From the NCBI GenBank assembly GCA_032622095.1, contig CP136063.1, positions 113,850,723-113,914,722 of the forward strand: 64,000 bases of DNA, in the 5' to 3' direction. Positions 62,366 through 64,000 of the stretch are shown here, one piece after another (the stretch's first letter is position 1; every line of letters begins with the position of its first letter). This DNA comes from Siphonodentalium dalli (lineage: Eukaryota > Mollusca > Scaphopoda > Gadilida > Siphonodentaliidae). Under the pieces are notes generated by a model. That model was not told the origin of the DNA and made no database searches. It saw only the letters and a list, made by a program, of their open reading frames with translations. The translations under genes and the position numbers were made by a program.

Positions 62366-62500
62366 CTAACTTGCAACTGCAAGTTACTAGCTTGCTGATG
62401 CAAGATAATAAGCAGGCGCAATATAGATACACATGTAACTTGCAGGTTCAAGTTGGCTAATTTCCAGGTAAAAGCTAGTTAACTTGCAGGTGCATGCAAG
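62366..62500. repeat. Short CTTGCA/TGCAAG repeats
   Basis: ACTTGCAACTGCAAGTT, CTTGCTGATGCAAG, ACTTGCAGGTTCAAGTT and ACTTGCAGGTGCATGCAAG follow at irregular spacing; each is a small palindrome. Confidence 0.65.
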
Positions 62501-63475
62501 ATCATAATAACTGTGTGGCGTCTGTTTTATAACAATTCGATTCGAACACGCTATATAAATATGAAACATTGTGTTCCATTAACGCAACGCCGAACAGGAC
62601 CGAAACGAGGCAAATGTATACATCAAAACGATATCACTTTCCAAGAGAATTTGTGACTCCAAACAGAGAAGATCCATATCTAAAGACTAGAGTCTGAATG
62701 GTTGATCTTTACGTTTTGGCTCAATTGAGAAGTGCATCAAAACCTGACCCAGGAAATCACCAACAATACCGAGAAAATCGAAGCAGTGAGAATAGATCAC
62801 AGCCACGAATTGGTCTTTAATCGACGTTTTGTCTCGATCTGTCTGTCGTGCTTATATAAGGGATTGATTCCCGGTCCGTCTCCCGGGACCGTTTTCGATT
62901 CGTCTTCCTTTTTCCTTTAGCGCGTCGTTCCATGATTGTATGTGTCATTTGTGTCCAATGTGTGCAGTTTCCGGTGATTTGCGTCGATGGCGTGGTATTA
63001 GCATAGCGCGGGGCTGGATGACAGCTCGCCTGGCAGCTTGACACACTTTGTGCCATGTGTTTAAATTCGTGGTCCGGAAGTAATCTATTGTCATCGCTAT
63101 GTTGCTCTGCTCGTCGATATAGTGTACCCAGGGATGTGGCCAAAAGGTGTTACGTGTTCGTGTTCACCGCCCATCCTAAATTGAAACCTATATAGCTGCC
63201 TCCTGATAATATCTTCTCAGAGGTGGTGAGATTTAATCTGCACTCCACCATTTGGTTAGTCCATCAATTGTTAAGGAGAACGGTCCGACATCACATATGT
63301 GGACCTCATTCTGCGTATGCCCCATTTTCTGGGAAGTATATAAAGTCTCAAATTAACAATGTATTTAGTTTCTTTTTCAATTCTGTTCAGTTCCTATATC
63401 CCCGAATTTCCAGAAGATATAAATCATTACCGATGTGACCAATGTGTGAACAACACCAACTTACTTTTTACTTTA
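62501..63475. other. Anonymous DNA with a polar minus-strand ORF
   Basis: At 62817-63143 (minus) a 108-codon frame has a very basic tail (RRAKGKRKTNRKRSRETDR). No family recognised; it may be part of an old retroelement ORF1 or chance. Composition is less AT-rich here. Confidence 0.35.
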
Positions 63476-63560
63476 AACATATTGTATTTGTAATAATACA
63501 AAGTGGATTGGGGCACAAGCTACACAGCGTAATGAGCCCCTAGCCCCTCTCTGATATACA
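63476..63560 (-). mobile_element. 3' tail of a non-LTR retrotransposon, copy B
   Basis: The minus strand reads AGGGGCTAGGGGCTCATT, GCTTGTGCCCCAATCCACTT, TGTATTATTACAAATACAAT. It matches 19902-19980 in order and orientation. The minus-strand sequence upstream (63561-63950) has no recognisable reverse transcriptase. Confidence 0.55.
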
Positions 63561-64000
63561 TTGTTACAAAATTACATACTTGACAAAGTAGCACAATAAG
63601 TAGCATCACCAACTACAACTGGGGAACTTCAATCTTATCCTAGGTCTCCCATAGCAGTTGAGATCAAAAGGCAGAATGAGGTACCCATAATGGTCAAGAG
63701 GATGAATTAGCCCGTGGTGAGGGGTAGCGACACTAAATTCACCCTCTGGTGCCCTCATTCGGAAAATATAAGACACACTATTTCCAGGCTTGCACAGATG
63801 TCTAACGGCCACGGTATCTGCGATCTACGCAGACACTGGTATCGACACGCATTATATACCGCGGTATTATCAAGTCACATTAGTCAAACCTTACCGCTTC
63901 AAAACGTTACCGATCTGACTATTTTGCGAATCCATATCTGACCAAATCCAAATATCTCATGAATGGGTTCACATGTTTGATCACATTATGTTCTGGTACC
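63561..64000. other. Anonymous DNA, possibly LINE 3' untranslated region
   Basis: It lies just upstream of the minus-strand LINE tail and may be its untranslated region. No coding evidence. Confidence 0.35.

Noticed and set aside
63220-63438. Possible second exon after TCTTCTCAG
   Set aside because: The acceptor is acceptable and the phase fits the candidate first exon, but no matching donor or recognisable domain follows and the distance is 9 kb, so the link is unsupported.

Overview
The window looks like a piece of an invertebrate nuclear genome, AT-rich, intron- and repeat-dominated, most likely a lophotrochozoan such as a mollusc. The basis is indirect: no bacterial operons or ribosome binding sites, many eukaryotic transposons (Helitrons, CR1-like non-LTR retrotransposons, inverted-repeat elements), many mini- and microsatellites, and frequent ACATGTA-type words. 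The species cannot be named from the sequence. I find no intact gene, rRNA or complete tRNA. Nearly all short open frames look like chance or repeat-derived frames.

Layout. 1-6640: mostly anonymous DNA with an 18-bp minisatellite (92-341), a perfect 52-bp-arm palindrome (954-1065) and degenerate repeats. 6641-18478: a degenerate 26-bp minisatellite brackets a large insertion whose core is two almost identical head-to-tail 4.8-kb elements (8488-13285 and 13288-18085). Each is a giant imperfect palindrome (arms about 1.6 kb without later insertions), with TA at both outer ends and one shared TA at the junction. Its centre and arms carry a decayed gene of an uncharacterised animal protein family. 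The order of motifs (EEAD, VDKD, GCD...GKGK, Cys-rich tail) suggests a FEN/XPG-like PIN nuclease fold. The left arm also contains a 684-bp secondary inverted-repeat element with a 5-bp target duplication.

18479-27732: a small signal-peptide-like ORF, tRNA-derived A-box sequences in inverted orientation, a LINE 3' tail, and several minisatellites, one lying between terminal inverted repeats (22466-22739). 27733-30604: a candidate non-autonomous Helitron on the minus strand. 32520-35242: degenerate 150-bp repeats and a 1.7-kb inverted-repeat element with TA duplication. 36191-39806: minisatellites and a fold-back element. 39867-42041: a CR1-like retrotransposon relic (endonuclease plus reverse-transcriptase tail) interrupted by a 144-bp hairpin. 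45065-50301: a cluster of tandem and nested Helitrons.

50302-64000: mostly anonymous, with small hairpin elements, a second reverse-transcriptase remnant (61877-62295, minus) and a LINE tail (63476-63560). The best host-gene candidate is a first coding exon at 53911-54034 with a signal peptide and a near-consensus splice donor; no further exon could be assigned with confidence. Most of the window is therefore a record of repeated transposon insertion and decay.
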